A stretch of 64,000 nucleotides of DNA from contig NZ_VDBO01000001.1 of assembly GCF_005930355.1 (NCBI RefSeq), positions 2,368,380 to 2,432,379 on the forward strand, in the 5' to 3' direction. The position numbers were made by a program, and so were the translations under genes. This DNA is from Paenibacillus sinopodophylli (GTDB lineage Bacteria; Bacillota; Bacilli; Paenibacillales; Paenibacillaceae). The notes under the pieces are model-generated. The model was given only the letters and a program-made list of their open reading frames with translations, did not search any database and was not told the DNA's origin. Shown here in pieces: positions 26,173 through 35,110 of this stretch (positions within the stretch are counted from its first letter, which is position 1; every line of letters begins with the position of its first letter).

Positions 26173-26784
26173 CTATTCTCCTAGCATGGCAGACAATGCA
26201 AGATTCAACTTCAGTACATTGACCCGCTCATCACCGAACACACCTAAATCTCGGCCCTCCGTATGCTTATCGACAAGCTGTTGCAGTACATCGGCAGGTT
26301 CCCCTGTCAGCTTGCTAATTCTAGGAATTTGCACCATGGCCGACTGCGGCGTAATATGTGGATCAAGCCCTGATCCCGAATTCGTAATGAGTGCAATGGG
26401 GAGCTCCGATACTGAAATATCCGGATTGTCCAGCTTCCAGGCTTCAATGGATGCAGCTGTACGCAGGGTCAAAGCGGGATTAGAAGGACCAAAGTTGTTC
26501 GAGCCTGAGCCAGCAGCATTGTAATCAATGCTCGACACGCGGCCTTGAAACCATTGCGGATTGTTGAAGCTTTGTCCGATCAGCTCTGAACCAACGATCT
26601 GGCCCGTCGAGTCTTTCATTAAGCTGCCGTCCGCTTGCCTCGGAAAGAGCAGCTGTGCTGCTCCCGTGCTTGCAAGCGGATAAATAATGCCGCATATAAC
26701 CATAAACAATACGCTGATGCGCAATGGGATCGTAATTGCCGACAGCCGGTAGGAACGGGAACGTTTATTTCTATTATCGAACAT
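26173..26784 (-). CDS. kdpC: Potassium-transporting ATPase subunit C
   Basis: 203 aa. One N-terminal membrane helix (ISVLFMVICGIIYPLASTGA), then VGSELIGQSFNNPQWFQGRV, SGSNNFGPSNPAL, GSGLDPHITP.SA and VNVLKLNLAL, all KdpC hallmarks. It stabilises the KdpFABC complex and raises ATP affinity. It follows kdpB by 31 nt. Confidence 0.96.
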   Translation of the reverse strand: MFDNRNKRSRSYRLSAITIPLRISVLFMVICGIIYPLASTGAAQLLFPRQADGSLMKDSTGQIVGSELIGQSFNNPQWFQGRVSSIDYNAAGSGSNNFGPSNPALTLRTAASIEAWKLDNPDISVSELPIALITNSGSGLDPHITPQSAMVQIPRISKLTGEPADVLQQLVDKHTEGRDLGVFGDERVNVLKLNLALSAMLGE

Positions 26785-26815
26785 ATCATCATGCCTTCTC
26801 TCTTAATTAATAGGA

Positions 26816-28852
26816 TTAAATCCACAAATGGACCGCAAAATCAATGAGTTTAATGCCGACGAACGGAGCGATAACCCCGCCAAGGCCATAAATGAATACA
26901 TTCCTGCTCAGCAGCTTAGAGGCACTCATCGGTTTGTAGGCTACTCCTCTAATAGCCAGCGGTATCAGAAGAGGAATGATTATCGCATTGAATATAAGCG
27001 CAGACAATATGGCAGAGAGCGGCGATCCAAGCTTCATCATATTGAGCGCGCCCATCTCAGGAATGGCAAGCATGAACATAGCTGGAATAATGGCAAAATA
27101 TTTGGCGATGTCGTTGGCGATGCTGAACGTAGTTAGTGCCCCTCTTGTCATAAGCAGCTGCTTGCCGATGGCAACCACTTCGATAATTTTGGAAGGATCC
27201 GAATCGAGATCAACCATGTTGGCTGCTTCCTTGGCAGCGATCGTCCCGCTGTTCATCGCAAGGCCAACATCAGCTTGGGCAAGTGCAGGCGCATCGTTCG
27301 TGCCATCCCCCGTCATAGCGACCATTTTCCCTTCAGCCTGCTCGCGCCTAATAACCGCAATCTTATCCTCAGGCTTAGCCTCCGCGATGAAATCGTCGAC
27401 TCCGGCCTCTCGTGCGATCGTAGCTGCCGTCAGCGGGTTATCCCCGGTACACATTATCGTTTTAATCCCCATCTCGCGTAGCTGATCGAAACGCTCCTTC
27501 ATACCTGGCTTTACTGTATCCTTCAAGTAGATGACGCCGAACAGCCGATTATCGACAGCTACGGCAAGCGGTGTACCGCCTAAGGTTGCAATCGTATTGG
27601 AGATTTGCTCCAAGTCGGGAGGGATGGTTCCGCCCTGTGCGACAACCCATTTCCTAACCGCGTCTACGGCACCTTTGCGAACGCGCCTGCCATCCGCCAG
27701 ATCCATTCCGCTCATACGCGTCTCTGCCTTGAACGCAACGAGCGCTCCGCCCGCAGCAAGCCCTGCATCGTAGCTCATTCCTTGCTTCTTCATCCACTCC
27801 AGCACAGAGCGGCCTTCAGGCGTTTCGTCCATCAGCGAGCTGATGGCTGCCCATTCCGAGAATGCTTCGATGCTGCTGCCTATCACTGGCACAAGCTCGC
27901 TTGCCATCCGATTTCCGAAGGTAATCGTTCCTGTTTTATCAAGAATCATCGTATTGATGTCACCAGCGGCTTCAACTGCCTTGCCTGACATCGCAAGTAC
28001 ATTGAACTGCGTTACTCTATCCATGCCCGCGATGCCAATAGCAGACAATAAACCGCCGATCGTCGTCGGTATCAAACAAACGAGCAGTGCAATTAGAATC
28101 GGAACTTCCAGCTCGATGCCAAGGTACCCAGCGATTGGCGCAAGCGTGACAACAACAATCAGGAAGATGATCGTCAAGCTGATTAATAATGTGTTCAGTG
28201 CGATTTCGTTTGGCGTTTTCTGGCGTTTAGCGCCTTCAACCAATGCGATCATGCGGTCAATAAAGGATTGACCCGGCTCGCTAGTCATACGCACCTTGAT
28301 TTGATCACTGACAACCCTTGTTCCTCCAGTTACCGAGCTGAAATCACCTCCAGCCTCCTTTATGACCGGTGCTGATTCACCGGTAATAGCAGACTCGTCT
28401 ACCGATGCAAGTCCGGCAATCACCTCTCCGTCGCCAGGTATCATCTCGCCTTGCGATACGATGACAACATCGCCTTTGCGGAGCTCTGTTGATGATACAA
28501 CCGCGATGAACTCCCCAATCAACTTATTCGCGTTCATGTCCTGCTTTGATTTTTTAAGCGAGCTTGCTTGCGCCTTACCTCTGCCCTCCGCGATCGCTTC
28601 CGCAAAGTTTGCGAACAGAAGCGTAAACAGCAGAATTAAAAATACGGCAATGTTGAAGCCCATTGTATCCTGCGATTGAAACAAACCAGGAAATATAACC
28701 ATTAACAGTACGATAACCGTTCCTGCTTCAACGACAAACATAACCGGATTCTTGATCATCACAGCTGGATTTAGTTTAATAAAGCTCTCGCGGACTGCCT
28801 GCTTAAGCGCAGTGGCAGACAACGCGGTATTCGTCTTGTTTCGATTCATCAT
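26816..28852 (-). CDS. kdpB: Potassium-transporting P-type ATPase subunit B
   Basis: 678 aa. P-type ATPase with phosphorylation motif [13 protein letters not shown], actuator TGESAP, and hinge [20 protein letters not shown]. It hydrolyses ATP to drive K+ uptake through KdpA at the cytoplasmic membrane. The start MMNRNKTN has AGGTGAACG upstream and lies 15 nt after kdpA. Confidence 0.97.
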   Translation of the reverse strand: MMNRNKTNTALSATALKQAVRESFIKLNPAVMIKNPVMFVVEAGTVIVLLMVIFPGLFQSQDTMGFNIAVFLILLFTLLFANFAEAIAEGRGKAQASSLKKSKQDMNANKLIGEFIAVVSSTELRKGDVVIVSQGEMIPGDGEVIAGLASVDESAITGESAPVIKEAGGDFSSVTGGTRVVSDQIKVRMTSEPGQSFIDRMIALVEGAKRQKTPNEIALNTLLISLTIIFLIVVVTLAPIAGYLGIELEVPILIALLVCLIPTTIGGLLSAIGIAGMDRVTQFNVLAMSGKAVEAAGDINTMILDKTGTITFGNRMASELVPVIGSSIEAFSEWAAISSLMDETPEGRSVLEWMKKQGMSYDAGLAAGGALVAFKAETRMSGMDLADGRRVRKGAVDAVRKWVVAQGGTIPPDLEQISNTIATLGGTPLAVAVDNRLFGVIYLKDTVKPGMKERFDQLREMGIKTIMCTGDNPLTAATIAREAGVDDFIAEAKPEDKIAVIRREQAEGKMVAMTGDGTNDAPALAQADVGLAMNSGTIAAKEAANMVDLDSDPSKIIEVVAIGKQLLMTRGALTTFSIANDIAKYFAIIPAMFMLAIPEMGALNMMKLGSPLSAILSALIFNAIIIPLLIPLAIRGVAYKPMSASKLLSRNVFIYGLGGVIAPFVGIKLIDFAVHLWI

Positions 28853-28867
28853 CGTTCACCTCATCCG

Positions 28868-30547
28868 TTAGCGGAGTGTAAGAAATTCTGCGATAGGGCC
28901 CAGCACAATGACCGGCAGGAAGGTCAAGGCACCTATTAAAAGTACGGTTCCGATTAGCAAGGCTCCGAATAGCTTGTTGTCGGTCCTTAATGTTCCGATC
29001 GTCTCCGGAACAGTCGGTTTGCGCATTAGCGAGCCTGCTACAGCCAGCATCGCAATCATCGAAATATATCGGCCAAAGAGCATCACAAGGCCCGTGCTTA
29101 TATTCCAGAAAGGTGTATTGTCAGCTAATCCTTCGAATCCCGAGCCGTTGTTCGCAGCGGAGGAAGTAAACTCATACAACACCTGACTAATCCCATGGAA
29201 GCCAGCATTCGTTATTGCTCCATAACCAAGCTCGGTCATAAACGAGATTGCGGTTGGCACTAATATAATGAAAGGATGCGCGAGTATGGCTACCGCGATG
29301 AGTTTCATTTCTCGCGGCTCTATTTTACGACCCAAAAATTCCGGCGTTCGCCCTACCATCAATCCACATATAAATACAGCAAGAATCGCATACATAAGCA
29401 TATTGATTAATCCGACACCTTTACCCCCGAATACAACGTTCAGCATCATTTCACCGAGCGGTACCAGTCCTCCGAGCGGTGTCAGTGTGTCATGCATATT
29501 GTTGACCGTACCAGTCGTAGCTGCGGTCGTAACGGTCGTGAACAGTGCCGACTGAGCAATGCCGAATCGGACTTCCTTGCCTTCCATGCTACCTTGCGAT
29601 GCATCGATTCCAAGTGCGCTCATCGCGGGATTCCCTATTTTCTCAGACGTATAAGCAACGCTTAGGAAGACAAGAAACAGACACATCATTGCACTGAATA
29701 CGACCCAGCCCTGCTTTTTGTTTTTGGCAAACAGACCAAACGTGTAGGGCAATGCGGCGGGAAGTGCCCACATCGACAATAGTTGAATCACATTCGTAAG
29801 CGGGCTCGGATTCTCGAACGGATGCGCTGAATTGACGCCAAAAAATCCGCCGCCGTTCGTCCCCAGATGCTTAATCGATTCCAGCGATGCAACGGGGCCA
29901 ATCGCGATTTGCTGCATGGTCCCTTCCAGCGTCTTGACCGTCAGCGTCGGATCAAGCGTCTGCGGTACCTGAAGCGCAACGAGAACGAGCGTAATGATAA
30001 AGGAAAATGGGAGAAAAATCCGCGTATGCGCTTTGACGAAATCTTCGAAGAAATTTCCCAGCGTTTTTCCTTTGCTTGTAATGCCGCGTACAAAGGCAAT
30101 CGCAATCGAAAAACCCGTCGCTGCTGACGTGAACATCATCATCATGATGACCGCCATTTGAGAGAAGTAGGATAAGGCGCTCTCTCCGCTGTAATGCTGC
30201 AGATTCGTATTCGTAATAAAGCTGATTACCGTATTAAACGTCAGCGCCTCTTCCATGCTCCCCATGCCGTTCGGATTTAAAGGCAACGCATTTTGCAGCC
30301 TCAAAATGACATAACTGAATGCCACCAAGATGAGATTCGTGGCCATAAAGCTAAGCGCATATTGTTTCCAGCCCATTCCCTCTCGCTTATGAACACCTAT
30401 TAGCTTGAGAATAAACCTCTCAGAGCCGCCGAACACCCTGTCCAAACGATTCTGCTCATTGGAGAACACATGATAGACATAAGTGCCTAGCGGCTTAACC
30501 AGAAGCACGAGCACCGTGAGCACAACGAGCATTTGAACAATATCCAT
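28868..30547 (-). CDS. kdpA: Potassium-transporting ATPase subunit A
   Basis: 559 aa from the ATG at 30547 (MDIVQMLVVL), chosen because GAGGGGG lies 10 nt upstream and the length fits; the open frame runs further back over kdpF. Four selectivity-filter-like segments are visible, including NTNLQHYSGE, GTNGGGFFGVNSAHPFENP, TTAATTGTVNNMHD and TSSAANNGSGFEGL. It forms the K+ channel-like subunit. Confidence 0.96.
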   Translation of the reverse strand: MDIVQMLVVLTVLVLLVKPLGTYVYHVFSNEQNRLDRVFGGSERFILKLIGVHKREGMGWKQYALSFMATNLILVAFSYVILRLQNALPLNPNGMGSMEEALTFNTVISFITNTNLQHYSGESALSYFSQMAVIMMMMFTSAATGFSIAIAFVRGITSKGKTLGNFFEDFVKAHTRIFLPFSFIITLVLVALQVPQTLDPTLTVKTLEGTMQQIAIGPVASLESIKHLGTNGGGFFGVNSAHPFENPSPLTNVIQLLSMWALPAALPYTFGLFAKNKKQGWVVFSAMMCLFLVFLSVAYTSEKIGNPAMSALGIDASQGSMEGKEVRFGIAQSALFTTVTTAATTGTVNNMHDTLTPLGGLVPLGEMMLNVVFGGKGVGLINMLMYAILAVFICGLMVGRTPEFLGRKIEPREMKLIAVAILAHPFIILVPTAISFMTELGYGAITNAGFHGISQVLYEFTSSAANNGSGFEGLADNTPFWNISTGLVMLFGRYISMIAMLAVAGSLMRKPTVPETIGTLRTDNKLFGALLIGTVLLIGALTFLPVIVLGPIAEFLTLR

Positions 30548-30566
30548 CGGACTAAATCCCCCTCTA

Positions 30567-30644
30567 TTAAAACTTCTCCGGATGTAATAAGGCATAAATC
30601 AAATAGACGAAAATAAATAAAGCAACTGCCGCCACGATCATCAT
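30567..30644 (-). CDS. kdpF: KdpF small membrane subunit, 25 aa
   Basis: MMIVAAVALFIFVYLIYALL followed by HPEKF is a typical KdpF: one membrane helix ending in HPE.F. The start overlaps the stop of the 36-aa gene as ATGA, and kdpA follows 19 nt later. KdpF stabilises the complex. Confidence 0.93.
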   Translation of the reverse strand: MMIVAAVALFIFVYLIYALLHPEKF

Positions 30645-30751
30645 TCACGATCGCCTCCTGCTTGCCGGGTAACCCCATCGCACCAAGTTGCAAATCCATA
30701 AAATAAGCCGAAGGTCGCCAATAATGTAACAACCATATAAACATCCTGCAT
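30641..30751 (-). CDS. Small single-span membrane protein upstream of kdpF, 36 aa
   Basis: ATG at 30751 with GGAGGCG upstream. The sequence MQDVYMVVTLLATFGLFYGF, then ATWCD and a charged tail ending GDRE, is one membrane helix. It overlaps kdpF by ATGA, so the two are translationally coupled. Short proteins of this look with a conserved WCD are found before kdpF in other Firmicutes, but no function is known to me; it may be a further accessory subunit. Confidence 0.75.
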   Translation of the reverse strand: MQDVYMVVTLLATFGLFYGFATWCDGVTRQAGGDRE

Positions 30752-30767
30752 GGTAACGCCTCCTATA

Positions 30768-31166
30768 CTATTTATTGTTTAATAAGAAGCCAACTTCCCC
30801 CGTCTGGGAGAATACGATATGGCTTGCTCCAAGCGCCTTGTAGATTGCTCTTGGATTCCATTGCTGCGTAATGACATATATAGGCTCCGAAGTCCAACTG
30901 CGGCAGCACTGCACGAATCGGCAGCTAAGCGCGAGACTGCTCTCGAAAATGAATACGTCCCGAATCCGAAAAGCTGGAGGAATCCAACTGTTTCGATTAT
31001 TGGAGTTAACGAGTATTACGTCCATAATGCCCTGCTTGCGAAGCAGCTTTGCCTCTTGCTTGCTGTTTGTCAGAACGACGAACTTCAGCTCGCGAAATTG
31101 CAATGTTCTTATAAATGATTGACCGGCTTCATTTAAGCCTGCCACAATAATTCGCTTATCCTCCAC
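30768..31166 (-). CDS. Rossmann-like (RCK_N/TrkA-N-like) small protein leading the kdp operon
   Basis: 132 aa from the GTG at 31166, which has GGAGG 9 nt upstream; the frame is open further back but without a site. It reads VEDKRIIVAGLNEAGQSFIR, a glycine-rich nucleotide-binding turn, then FVVLTNSKQEAKLLRKQGI and a second beta-alpha pattern ending in IYKALGASHIVFSQTGEVGF. It recalls the first half of a potassium-channel RCK/TrkA-N domain but the match is loose. As first gene after the c-di-AMP riboswitches it may regulate Kdp allosterically. Confidence 0.7.
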   Translation of the reverse strand: MEDKRIIVAGLNEAGQSFIRTLQFRELKFVVLTNSKQEAKLLRKQGIMDVILVNSNNRNSWIPPAFRIRDVFIFESSLALSCRFVQCCRSWTSEPIYVITQQWNPRAIYKALGASHIVFSQTGEVGFLLNNK

Positions 31167-31198
31167 ACGCTTTATCCTCCATTTGGTAAAAAAGGCAA

Positions 31199-31243
31199 CA
31201 AAAAAGAAGCCTTGGGATAAGAGGTACACATCCCGCGGCTTCT
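31199..31243 (-). terminator. Intrinsic terminator in the kdp leader
   Basis: On the minus strand AGAAGCC..GGGAT / ATCCC..GGCTTCT followed by six T. It lies between the leader peptide and the first gene and starts at the leader peptide's stop codon, so leader translation could block it. It is the only clear terminator between riboswitches and structural genes. Confidence 0.88.
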
Positions 31244-31304
31244 AATTGCCCACAGCCAAGGTGAAACGGCTGTCGACGTCCTTTGACGGCGCGGCGCGTT
31301 TCAT
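31242..31304 (-). CDS. Candidate leader peptide of the kdp operon, 20 aa
   Basis: ATG 31304 to TAG 31242. MKRAAPSKDVDSRFTLAVGN. The peptide upstream of ylmB at 62.5 kb shares MKR.AP..D.DSRFTL, with differences largely at third codon positions (CGC/CGT, GCG/GCA, CCG/CCA). The start codon lies in TGAAACG, which can pair with CGTTTCA in the DSRFT codons. No Shine-Dalgarno is evident, only GGA next to the ATG. An AU-rich hairpin (31311-31352) precedes it. It could instead be a purely structural RNA. Confidence 0.5.
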   Translation of the reverse strand: MKRAAPSKDVDSRFTLAVGN

Positions 31305-31394
31305 TCCAAGAAATATAGAGAAAGTTAGAAAAATGATATACTTTCCTATATTTTGAATAAGCTGCAGGCAGCACGCTTTCTGTTGCCTCTCTCG

Positions 31395-31541
31395 AGTTCG
31401 CTTACGAGGTTAGCTGTCGGATTCGGGCCTTGAGAGTTGCCCTACGCTTGTATAATCAAGCGATTCACCCCATGAACGGCAAAGCTTGCAAGCAAGCCGT
31501 TCGTTGGTTCCCCCGTTCCTGCTTCCGCAGGACTCAGCGTT
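31395..31541 (-). promoter_or_regulatory. c-di-AMP riboswitch (ydaO/yuaA type), gene-proximal copy
   Basis: Conserved blocks in order on the minus strand: CGCTGAGTCC, ACGGGGGAACCAA, GGGGTGAATC, TAGGGC, ACTCTC, GCCCGAATCCGACAGCTAAC and CTCGTAAGCG. These are the hallmarks of the ydaO class, which senses c-di-AMP and usually turns genes off. It is the second of two tandem aptamers before the kdp operon. Confidence 0.93.
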
Positions 31542-31585
31542 GTTCATACTTGTATGGCTTCAGACTTCAATCATTCCTCTCTCGA

Positions 31586-31765
31586 GCGACGCTTACGAGG
31601 TTAGCTGCCGGATTCGGGCGGTGAGAGTCGCCCTACCTTAACGGGTGTCCATGGCACCCGTTAAAGATTCACCCCTGCTGTACACCCATCCGACTCTCAC
31701 ATCGGACGAACATACAGCGTCATCATCGGTTCCCCCGTTTTCCGTCTTCACGGAAACTCAGCGAT
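31586..31765 (-). promoter_or_regulatory. c-di-AMP riboswitch (ydaO/yuaA type), promoter-proximal copy
   Basis: Same conserved blocks as the neighbouring copy (CGCTGAG, ACGGGGGAACC, GGGGTGAATC, TAGGGC, CCCGAATCCGGCAGCTAACC, TCGTAAGCG) with different peripheral stems. It is separated from the second copy by about 45 nt with no terminator between, so both aptamers are on one transcript. Confidence 0.93.
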
Positions 31766-31801
31766 CAGTCAATCAAAGCTAATTAGTAAATCCTGTATCG
31801 A

Positions 31802-31830
31802 ATCTTACTCCTCGCCCTAATAGCTGTAAA
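31802..31830 (-). promoter_or_regulatory. Candidate promoter of the kdp operon
   Basis: On the minus strand TTTACA (31825-31830), a 17-nt spacer and TAAGAT (31802-31807) would start transcription about 30 nt before the first riboswitch. The 31840-32160 stretch upstream is AT-rich and otherwise unassigned. Confidence 0.45.
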
Positions 31831-32210
31831 GCACACCTGCTGGCTAATTAAGTCAATATTAGACTTCTAGAAGCGTTCGCAACGCTTACATTCTTCACAA
31901 ACTCTGGTTATCTCACTAAATCAACGTTTTCCTCTTATTTTTGAAAATAATTCCCGATGCTTGAATGCCATTTATCCGGCTGAATAATCAGATTTCTCTA
32001 ACCTTGAGATCGATCAAGCATAATCGAGTATTTCTGCGAATCAAGTTGATTTTCTTGATATTTCGATGACTTTTCTCAAAAATCGGCTTCAGGCAGCCCT
32101 ATCCTTCACCACTTGCATTTTACAATCACTGGGCTCGGGATTAGTATAGACGGCAAGCCGATCACAGCTAACAACTATCGCTGAATTTTTCATATGAGGA
32201 GAGATCCATT

Positions 32211-32636
32211 GTGTCCATGCAAACCGCAACCCCTTTAGGGAAAGCAGAAGAAAACCATATCGTATCTCTGACCATTAAAAGAATCGAACTTTTTGTTTTT
32301 CCCGTATTTGCACCCGAGGCCGGCTTTCGTGTATGCCTACGGCTTACTACAGGAATAGGACATGACTGGGGCGAGTTGTTCATTAAGAAAAGTGAAAAAC
32401 CAAAGGACTGGGTTAGTTGGGGCAGCGTACTGCTTCGGTTCATCGGTCCTTTTCAGATCGCTGATTTTCTCACATATGATCCAGCTATAACCGTCAAAGA
32501 CGAGCGTATTTATGCATTGTTTTTATCCGCAGCTGAGCACAGTAAGTGCCCCTCAAGCTTGGAAATGGACCATCATGATCACGTCGAGGAGGGACCATTT
32601 TTCAATCAAGCTATCTCCTACATCTCTTTGTTCTGA
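32211..32636 (+). CDS. Orphan protein, paralogue of the riboswitch-controlled gene downstream
   Basis: 141 aa from GTG at 32211 (AGGAGAG 7 nt upstream); ATG two codons later is possible. SLTIKRIELFVFPVFAPEAG, FRVCLRLTTGIGHDWGELF and the ending QAISYISLF align with the gene at 32849. The beta-strand then LRLT..G..WGELF pattern looks like the N-terminal cap domain of enolase-superfamily enzymes (muconate lactonising type), but the catalytic barrel is absent. Function unknown. It diverges from the kdp operon. Confidence 0.75.
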   Translation: MSMQTATPLGKAEENHIVSLTIKRIELFVFPVFAPEAGFRVCLRLTTGIGHDWGELFIKKSEKPKDWVSWGSVLLRFIGPFQIADFLTYDPAITVKDERIYALFLSAAEHSKCPSSLEMDHHDHVEEGPFFNQAISYISLF

Positions 32637-32646
32637 TTGCATAAGA

Positions 32647-32675
32647 TTTACAGAGTTGCTATTTAGGGGTATAAT
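32647..32675 (+). promoter_or_regulatory. Candidate promoter for the plus-strand riboswitch transcript
   Basis: TTTACA (32647-32652) and a perfect TATAAT (32670-32675) with a 17-nt spacer. Start would be about 32682, just before the riboswitch, so the downstream gene has its own regulated transcript. Confidence 0.65.
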
Positions 32676-32689
32676 GAAGAGTACATCAT

Positions 32690-32832
32690 TAATGCTGAAT
32701 TTTTCGAATGAAAAAGCGGGGGAACCAACGCGAACGATATCAATCGTTTCGCAAGGGGTGAATCCAGGGATTTGTAACCCTGGTAGGGCATACTCTCAGC
32801 CCGAATCCGACAGCTAACCTCGTAAGCGAATA
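32690..32832 (+). promoter_or_regulatory. c-di-AMP riboswitch (ydaO/yuaA type) upstream of an orphan gene
   Basis: GCTGAATTTTTC, GCGGGGGAACCAACG, AAGGGGTGAATCC, TAGGGC, ACTCTC, GCCCGAATCCGACAGCTAAC, CTCGTAAGCG: a complete aptamer. The last conserved base is only 5 nt from the AAAGGAGAG ribosome binding site of the next gene, with no terminator between, so control is probably translational or by direct occlusion. Confidence 0.92.
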
Positions 32833-32848
32833 AAGGAGAGATTTATTT

Positions 32849-33274
32849 ATGTTGACGAATTGTGCAAACCATCTACAGCATTTTACGAAACAGACTCCTC
32901 ATCTATCCATTACCCGCATCGAGATTTTTGTCATTCCTGCGCTTGCCGTCGATTCAGCAGGCCATCGTATCTGTCTTCGTTTAACGAGCAGCCAAGGCTT
33001 CGGGTGGAGTGAGCTATTCGCTAGTGATACCGAAGTAGATATCGACTTGGAACGATGGAGCGACCTGCTTCAAAGCTTTATCGGCAGCATCTCTCTTCCA
33101 CCTCTTGACCAGTATCGATATGACAAATCAGATCATGATGGACGCGTGCTCGACCTATTCGTCACAGCAGTCAACCATGCTCTAGCCCGTTCCTCCGAAT
33201 CAACCTCGCAGGTCAGCAACCATGAAGAATCTGTTTTGCGTCAGCGTTCTATCTCCTATATCTCTTTGGAATAA
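32849..33274 (+). CDS. Riboswitch-controlled orphan protein, 141 aa
   Basis: ATG at 32849 with AAAGGAGAG 8 nt upstream, directly after a c-di-AMP riboswitch. LSITRIEIFVIPALAVDSAG, HRICLRLTSSQGFGWSELF and the C-terminal QRSISYISLE match the paralogue at 32211. The first half resembles an enolase-superfamily N-terminal domain without the barrel. Genes under ydaO switches usually serve potassium or osmolyte transport or cell-wall turnover, so a role in ion or turgor homeostasis is plausible but unproven. Confidence 0.8.
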   Translation: MLTNCANHLQHFTKQTPHLSITRIEIFVIPALAVDSAGHRICLRLTSSQGFGWSELFASDTEVDIDLERWSDLLQSFIGSISLPPLDQYRYDKSDHDGRVLDLFVTAVNHALARSSESTSQVSNHEESVLRQRSISYISLE

Positions 33275-33295
33275 TGAAGAGGCAGCAAGCAATAG

Positions 33296-33331
33296 AAAGT
33301 CCAGAACAGCTATGCTTGTTCTGGACTTTCT
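33296..33331. terminator. Bidirectional intrinsic terminator
   Basis: AAAGTCCAGAACA / TGTTCTGGACTTT stem followed by CTTTCGTTT, between the orphan gene and the convergent chemoreceptor gene. Confidence 0.9.
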
Positions 33332-33379
33332 TTCGTTTATATTTGATTCAAATAACGAATGTCTCTTGCGGCACTCTCA

Positions 33380-35110
33380 TTATTGCTCCAGCTTATATTG
33401 TTTAACCGACTCATTAAGATCGACGGACAGCGTCGAGAGCTGCACAATAACTGCAGTGATTTCTTGCATGGAAGCACTCTGCTGCTGTGCTGATGCAGCT
33501 ACCTCTTCGGTTCCAGCTGCCTGCTCTTGCGTAATGCCGGAGATTTGCTGCATCGAATCGGTTATTTTCACAAAAGAATCGTCAACTTTGCCAAGTGCGC
33601 TCGACATATGATTCGTATGCTCAGTAAACGCTGAAACTCCGCCGTATATGCCTTTGAAGTTCTCATGAGTACCTTGAATCCAAGAGTGTCCCTGCTCAAC
33701 AGCTTTGCTGCCTTCCTCAATGCTTCTCATGACTAACTTACTATTCGTTTGCGTACTCGAGACAAGCTCTGTCACTGATAGTGCTGCTTGCGCAGATTGC
33801 GATGCTAATTTCTTCACCTCTCCAGCAACGACAGCAAAACCTCTGCCAACCTCTCCTGCACGCGCAGCTTCAATTGAAGCATTCAAAGCGAGCAGATTCG
33901 TTTGATTGGATATTTCAGAAATAATATTGATAATCTCGCTTATTTCATTTGACCGTTGTCCAAGTGTTGTTGCTGCTTCTTGAGATTGCTGCATTGCTTG
34001 CTTGATAACCGTCATCTGCTGAAGGGTTCTCTCTACCAAGTCCTGACCCTGCTCAGATTGAGTATGTACCTCGGATGCAATATGCTGGATATCCTTCATC
34101 CCGTTTGATACATCTTTGATTTCAGCATCGATGTGATTGATACTGGTGTGGCTGCTCGAAACGCTTTGAACAATCTCATTAATGCCCTCTGTCATTCGGT
34201 TTGTTGAGTCTGCAACCTGCTGTGCACTATTCGTTGATTCACTCACTGATTGTTTCAAATGCTTACTTGTTTCCGAAATCAAATTCGAAGAAGCAATGAC
34301 TTGTTGAATAAGAGCTTTGAGGCTCGCGATCATTAGTCCGAACGATACAGATAGTTTCCCAATTTCGTCATTGCTATTGATCGCAATAGCTGCTTTCATA
34401 TCTCCGGCTGCAATCTTATCTGCTGCCAGCATCAATTTCCTAAGCGGATTTGTAATGACTTTGCCGATGATCGCTGCAATGACACTACCGACAACCAGCA
34501 CAATCACCGAAATAATAATCATAGTGAGGTTGGAACTAGATGATGTTTGCGGCACAACGGACGCATCCAAATCAATACCCAAAATCCCATAAGCGGTACC
34601 TGACTCGTCAGAGAGCGGAACGAATATCGATTTATGAGTACCATACTCATCTTCATAAATAGGGCTTACAACTGATTTTTTACTCGAAATCGCTTCTCGC
34701 ATTTCATCTGTGAACGGATAAGGAGTTCCGAAATCATCCGGTACACCGGATAAAATAATAATTCTTTCGTTATTCTCGGTATTAGATAAAATGTAGATAT
34801 TCTCAAGGCTGTGCACTTCTTGCAGTTTCTCTAGCTCTGATTTGATCAATTCGTAATTCGGGTCATCCGCGCCTGCTAGCTGCTTTCCTGAACCCGGAAT
34901 TGCGGATAACGTACTGCTTGCAATTTGAATATCGGTAGTAAGGCGCTTATCGAATTGCTCCAGCAATTTCTCTGATAGATTCTGCTGCGACATGTAACTG
35001 GACACAGCAAAGGCTACACAGGTAATCACTTGCAAGAGAAGAATGCTGAGTGCAATTTTTACAGCTAGATGTTCTTTATACCAATTAAAACTAAGTATAG
35101 ATTTCCTCAT
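33380..35110 (-). CDS. Methyl-accepting chemotaxis protein
   Basis: 576 aa. Membrane helices near residues 17-38 and 188-212 bracket an extracellular sensor domain with a Cache-like [20 protein letters not shown] segment. A HAMP domain ([17 protein letters not shown]) follows, then the signalling hairpin tip [31 protein letters not shown]. It senses an unknown external ligand and signals to CheA. Its start overlaps the decarboxylase end by about 20 nt, so both are under the c-di-GMP riboswitch. Confidence 0.95.
   Translation of the reverse strand: MRKSILSFNWYKEHLAVKIALSILLLQVITCVAFAVSSYMSQQNLSEKLLEQFDKRLTTDIQIASSTLSAIPGSGKQLAGADDPNYELIKSELEKLQEVHSLENIYILSNTENNERIIILSGVPDDFGTPYPFTDEMREAISSKKSVVSPIYEDEYGTHKSIFVPLSDESGTAYGILGIDLDASVVPQTSSSSNLTMIIISVIVLVVGSVIAAIIGKVITNPLRKLMLAADKIAAGDMKAAIAINSNDEIGKLSVSFGLMIASLKALIQQVIASSNLISETSKHLKQSVSESTNSAQQVADSTNRMTEGINEIVQSVSSSHTSINHIDAEIKDVSNGMKDIQHIASEVHTQSEQGQDLVERTLQQMTVIKQAMQQSQEAATTLGQRSNEISEIINIISEISNQTNLLALNASIEAARAGEVGRGFAVVAGEVKKLASQSAQAALSVTELVSSTQTNSKLVMRSIEEGSKAVEQGHSWIQGTHENFKGIYGGVSAFTEHTNHMSSALGKVDDSFVKITDSMQQISGITQEQAAGTEEVAASAQQQSASMQEITAVIVQLSTLSVDLNESVKQYKLEQ

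Noticed and set aside
30487..30744. 85-codon minus-strand frame across kdpF
   Set aside because: Out of frame with the well-supported 36-aa gene, kdpF and kdpA, which have ribosome binding sites and family features.
31380..31770. Direct repeats as a CRISPR-like or mobile element
   Set aside because: The repeated blocks are the conserved cores of two c-di-AMP riboswitches.
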